This document shows, one piece after another, positions 33,901-34,654 of a DNA stretch of 34,654 bases (position 1 is the first letter of the stretch; each line of letters begins with the position of its first letter). Below the pieces are notes generated by a model. It was given only the letters and a program-made list of their open reading frames with translations. It did not search any database and was not told the DNA's origin. Both the position numbers and the translations under genes were made by a program. The stretch comes from a virus, in IMG/VR virus record IMGVR_UViG_3300037485_001433, positions 1 to 34,654 of that record. One strand, given 5' to 3'.

Positions 33901-34128
33901 AATGTTTCCATATTGCTTGATGACTTTCACAACGTCAGTAGAGGAAGCATACGATGCGTATAGACGATTATTTTCTATTTCCCTACTAACCATTATTTTT
34001 TTGTTGTTCTTCTTGGCATTTACCATAGCAACTTCACTTGGTTTGTCAGTCGTCGAAGAATTTTTATAATACCATTCAGTATCGTATTTATTTACAGTCT
34101 TAATAAACATATTATTATTACCTGACAT
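30943..34128 (-). CDS. Primase (AEP) - SF2 helicase fusion (right arm copy)
   Basis: Identical to the 1061-residue protein at 527-3712: primase motifs DIE, SYH and VVDFQVYG, then Walker A MGTGKTT, ADEIT and QSSMRCR helicase motifs. Confidence 0.85.
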   Translation of the reverse strand: MSGNNNMFIKTVNKYDTEWYYKNSSTTDKPSEVAMVNAKKNNKKIMVSREIENNRLYASYASSTDVVKVIKQYGNIHLYEMITEEQPIHLFFDIEFPENQLPVEDTLNSIVSFSRLVLAEFNNTFDNDDVYLSGSIGNGKIENVDVTKASYHIVIKCQESFKNMKELKTFMNYFKYRIDTERPAHFFYILKDVEKRVVDFQVYGKNQNMKFPNQSKHGSTRVQKIVDTYTAVCNHFCGNYDDDDLIQFFDISKLPEYQTSQKITVPKSGSKDYVASGNIHTDFVERECVPDGEESFELDYIVASIDNTDQDYNVWFGIACAIKNCNHKNGLKIFLKWASKSSKYDENECVKVWDRIQVRQKGYNQGTLMLLAKRCNIKLHEKKDVYLNQLVTTDIQFNLETYNERWQRPYDLDTYKTIIVQSPMGTGKTTQICETIKKVVANNEEIRIIVFAPRRCFAKSITAEITRKSGVEFTCYLDVEKKTDISKYQFMVCQMESLHYLKGNYDMVIADEITSCLTQFSSVETMKKKIQIVATSFESIWRNAEYKIVCDAFINPKVIKFIEYFEYVKSPQTIESCFIGHSPYKNVLFMKNEYIPEIRRCVELRRYKEFDNTIDLLQNQLLASLRNGKKCVFVTASKARGEEYLQLIIKELPDIKYKFYNANNKRDGDDLLNVKEKWIELDFLLYTSSITVGVNFDVLHFDELYMYSSCKSSIVRDNFQSSMRCRHIRDDIMYYQLFDNPFGIEADIVDSFDKVKAIVETKSRKEIELENILMGEESDAKLVRWKEMPKWLLNVHLHNTYERNISILHHRELFNYYLSQCNYKSFDIPVIEETPAELLPIKFMKYNDIHYTIVNVAYLEQKVVNDRGSFTELEKIQYQKIMFDKQINDSADRGDLYDYFFDPVKYNKNKYFNCLIEKRYDLVKLANKERDESVFKEISQKKTQKLRCIQELLQILNITKSTAVVSFPQDFILSKYDSIMSKRSDWFLAFGLRDRKEDSKKKPTKIREVTGVINTVLGKWSGSELKMGKRERKRVNGKETNISKYTIIPPLNLDIIGMFQN

Positions 34129-34137
34129 TTTAAATTC

Positions 34138-34164
34138 TATATAATATACGAATATTATTATATA
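34138..34164 (-). promoter_or_regulatory. Double AT-rich promoter motif (right arm copy)
   Basis: Mirror of 491-517. Confidence 0.45.
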
Positions 34165-34188
34165 CGATTTGTTTGTTCCCTTTATACC

Positions 34189-34219
34189 ATTTTTTAATTA
34201 TAAACAATAATTAAAAAAT
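34189..34219. terminator. 13-bp hairpin after the Cys4 gene (right arm copy)
   Basis: Mirror of 436-466. Confidence 0.5.
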
Positions 34220-34232
34220 TCCATTTTTCAAT

Positions 34233-34478
34233 TCAATAGCATAATTCAACACCAGTTTTATGTTTAATGTATTTTTTCATATTATAAATTTGTCTTTCTT
34301 CTTGATGATTATAATAATATTCAAGACTTTTAATTGCGTGATTAGGGTTCGCCATAGACTGCTTGGAACAGCATTTTTTACAATAAGCACGTAGCATCTT
34401 TTTCCCCTTGTAAAAGTATTCTAAAGTATTTGGAAAAGTAACCAAACATTTATTACAATTTTTTGTTTCAGCAGTCAT
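34233..34478 (-). CDS. Small Cys4 zinc-ribbon protein (right arm copy)
   Basis: Identical to the 81-residue protein at 177-422, with two CxxC pairs and a basic helical tail. The frame stays open to an earlier ATG at 34496. Confidence 0.6.
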   Translation of the reverse strand: MTAETKNCNKCLVTFPNTLEYFYKGKKMLRAYCKKCCSKQSMANPNHAIKSLEYYYNHQEERQIYNMKKYIKHKTGVELCY

Positions 34479-34480
34479 TG

Positions 34481-34491
34481 TATATATTATA
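34481..34491 (-). promoter_or_regulatory. TATAATATATA motif (right arm copy)
   Basis: Mirror of 164-174. Confidence 0.5.
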
Positions 34492-34546
34492 CACATACAT
34501 TAATTCCTTTTAAGCCGCGTTCGTTTAAACAATTTTATAATATTTG

Positions 34547-34557
34547 TTATATTATAA
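34547..34557 (+). promoter_or_regulatory. TTATATTATAA motif of the partial gene (right arm copy)
   Basis: Mirror of 98-108, 2 bases before the ATG at 34560. Confidence 0.45.
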
Positions 34558-34559
34558 AA

Positions 34560-34654
34560 ATGTCATCTATCTTAGAATTCATCAACGCAAATAAAAAAAG
34601 TAACCCTGTTAATATTCCAGAAAAAAACACGTTTACTTTCGGTAAATATAAGGG
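34560..34654 (+). CDS. Truncated 5' end of an ExoX-C-like protein (right arm copy, partial)
   Basis: Identical to 1-95 on the opposite strand: 31 codons ending in FTFGKYKG at the window edge. Confidence 0.5.
   Translation, partial: MSSILEFINANKKSNPVNIPEKNTFTFGKYK

Larger units (their letters stand above)
17328..34654 (-). repeat. Right arm of the perfect inverted repeat
   Basis: Mirror copy of 1-17327. Features on this arm are the same genes seen from the other strand and should not be counted as paralogues. Confidence 0.97.

Noticed and set aside
17328-34654. A second set of paralogous genes
   Set aside because: These are exact mirror copies of the left arm, not diverged paralogues, so gene duplication is not the explanation.
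1-34654. Terminal inverted repeats of a linear genome
   Set aside because: The inverted repeat covers the whole window and its outer ends cut through a gene, so it cannot be read as ordinary short terminal repeats.

Overview
The window is one long palindrome. Bases 1-17327 are followed, with no spacer, by their own reverse complement (17328-34654). Every gene at position x has a copy on the opposite strand at 34655-x, and wherever I compared the two arms they agree base for base. So there is really one ~17.3 kb AT-rich gene set, shown twice, tail to tail. The genes (major capsid protein with an apparent double jelly-roll fold, FtsK/HerA-type packaging ATPase, penton-like minor capsid protein, fibre-like protein, primase-helicase, tyrosine recombinase) point to a polinton-like virus (PLV) or virophage relative of protists or algae. 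Genes are dense and intron-free, use the standard code, and carry a TATATAATATA-type motif just before nearly every ATG. I cannot name a species.

Layout of the left arm, all + strand and pointing to the centre: a truncated divergent gene at the outer edge (1-95, minus strand, start of an ExoX-C-like protein); a small Cys4 protein (177-422); a primase fused to an SF2 helicase (527-3712); a hairpin-rich spacer (3713-4018); a zinc-motif ORF (4019-4216) that seems to be the frameshifted N-terminus of a tyrosine recombinase resembling telomere resolvases (4258-5148); a small ORF (5166-5399); a 1179-residue repeat-containing protein (5308-8847); packaging ATPase (8871-9611); an unknown protein (9625-10164); major capsid protein (10209-11510); GIY-YIG nuclease (11562-12179); penton-like protein (12295-13086); fibre-like protein (13115-15352); two small proteins (15510-15746 and the two-helix membrane protein 15896-16153); and an HNH nuclease with seven zinc-knuckle-like repeats (16189-17013). 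About 240 bases of non-coding, palindrome-rich sequence then lead to the symmetry centre at 17327/17328. The right arm mirrors all of this on the minus strand.

How it may work: the primase-helicase would start replication, and the ATPase would fill a capsid built from the major and penton proteins and decorated with the fibre. No DNA polymerase and no capsid protease is visible. Both could lie beyond the outer edges, because the window cuts through a gene there. The main inference is that the centre is a hairpin telomere, or its replicated dimer junction: a perfect zero-spacer inverted junction is what replication or sequencing through a covalently closed hairpin gives, and the same molecule encodes a telomere-resolvase-like recombinase. 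An assembly or amplification artefact is the main alternative.
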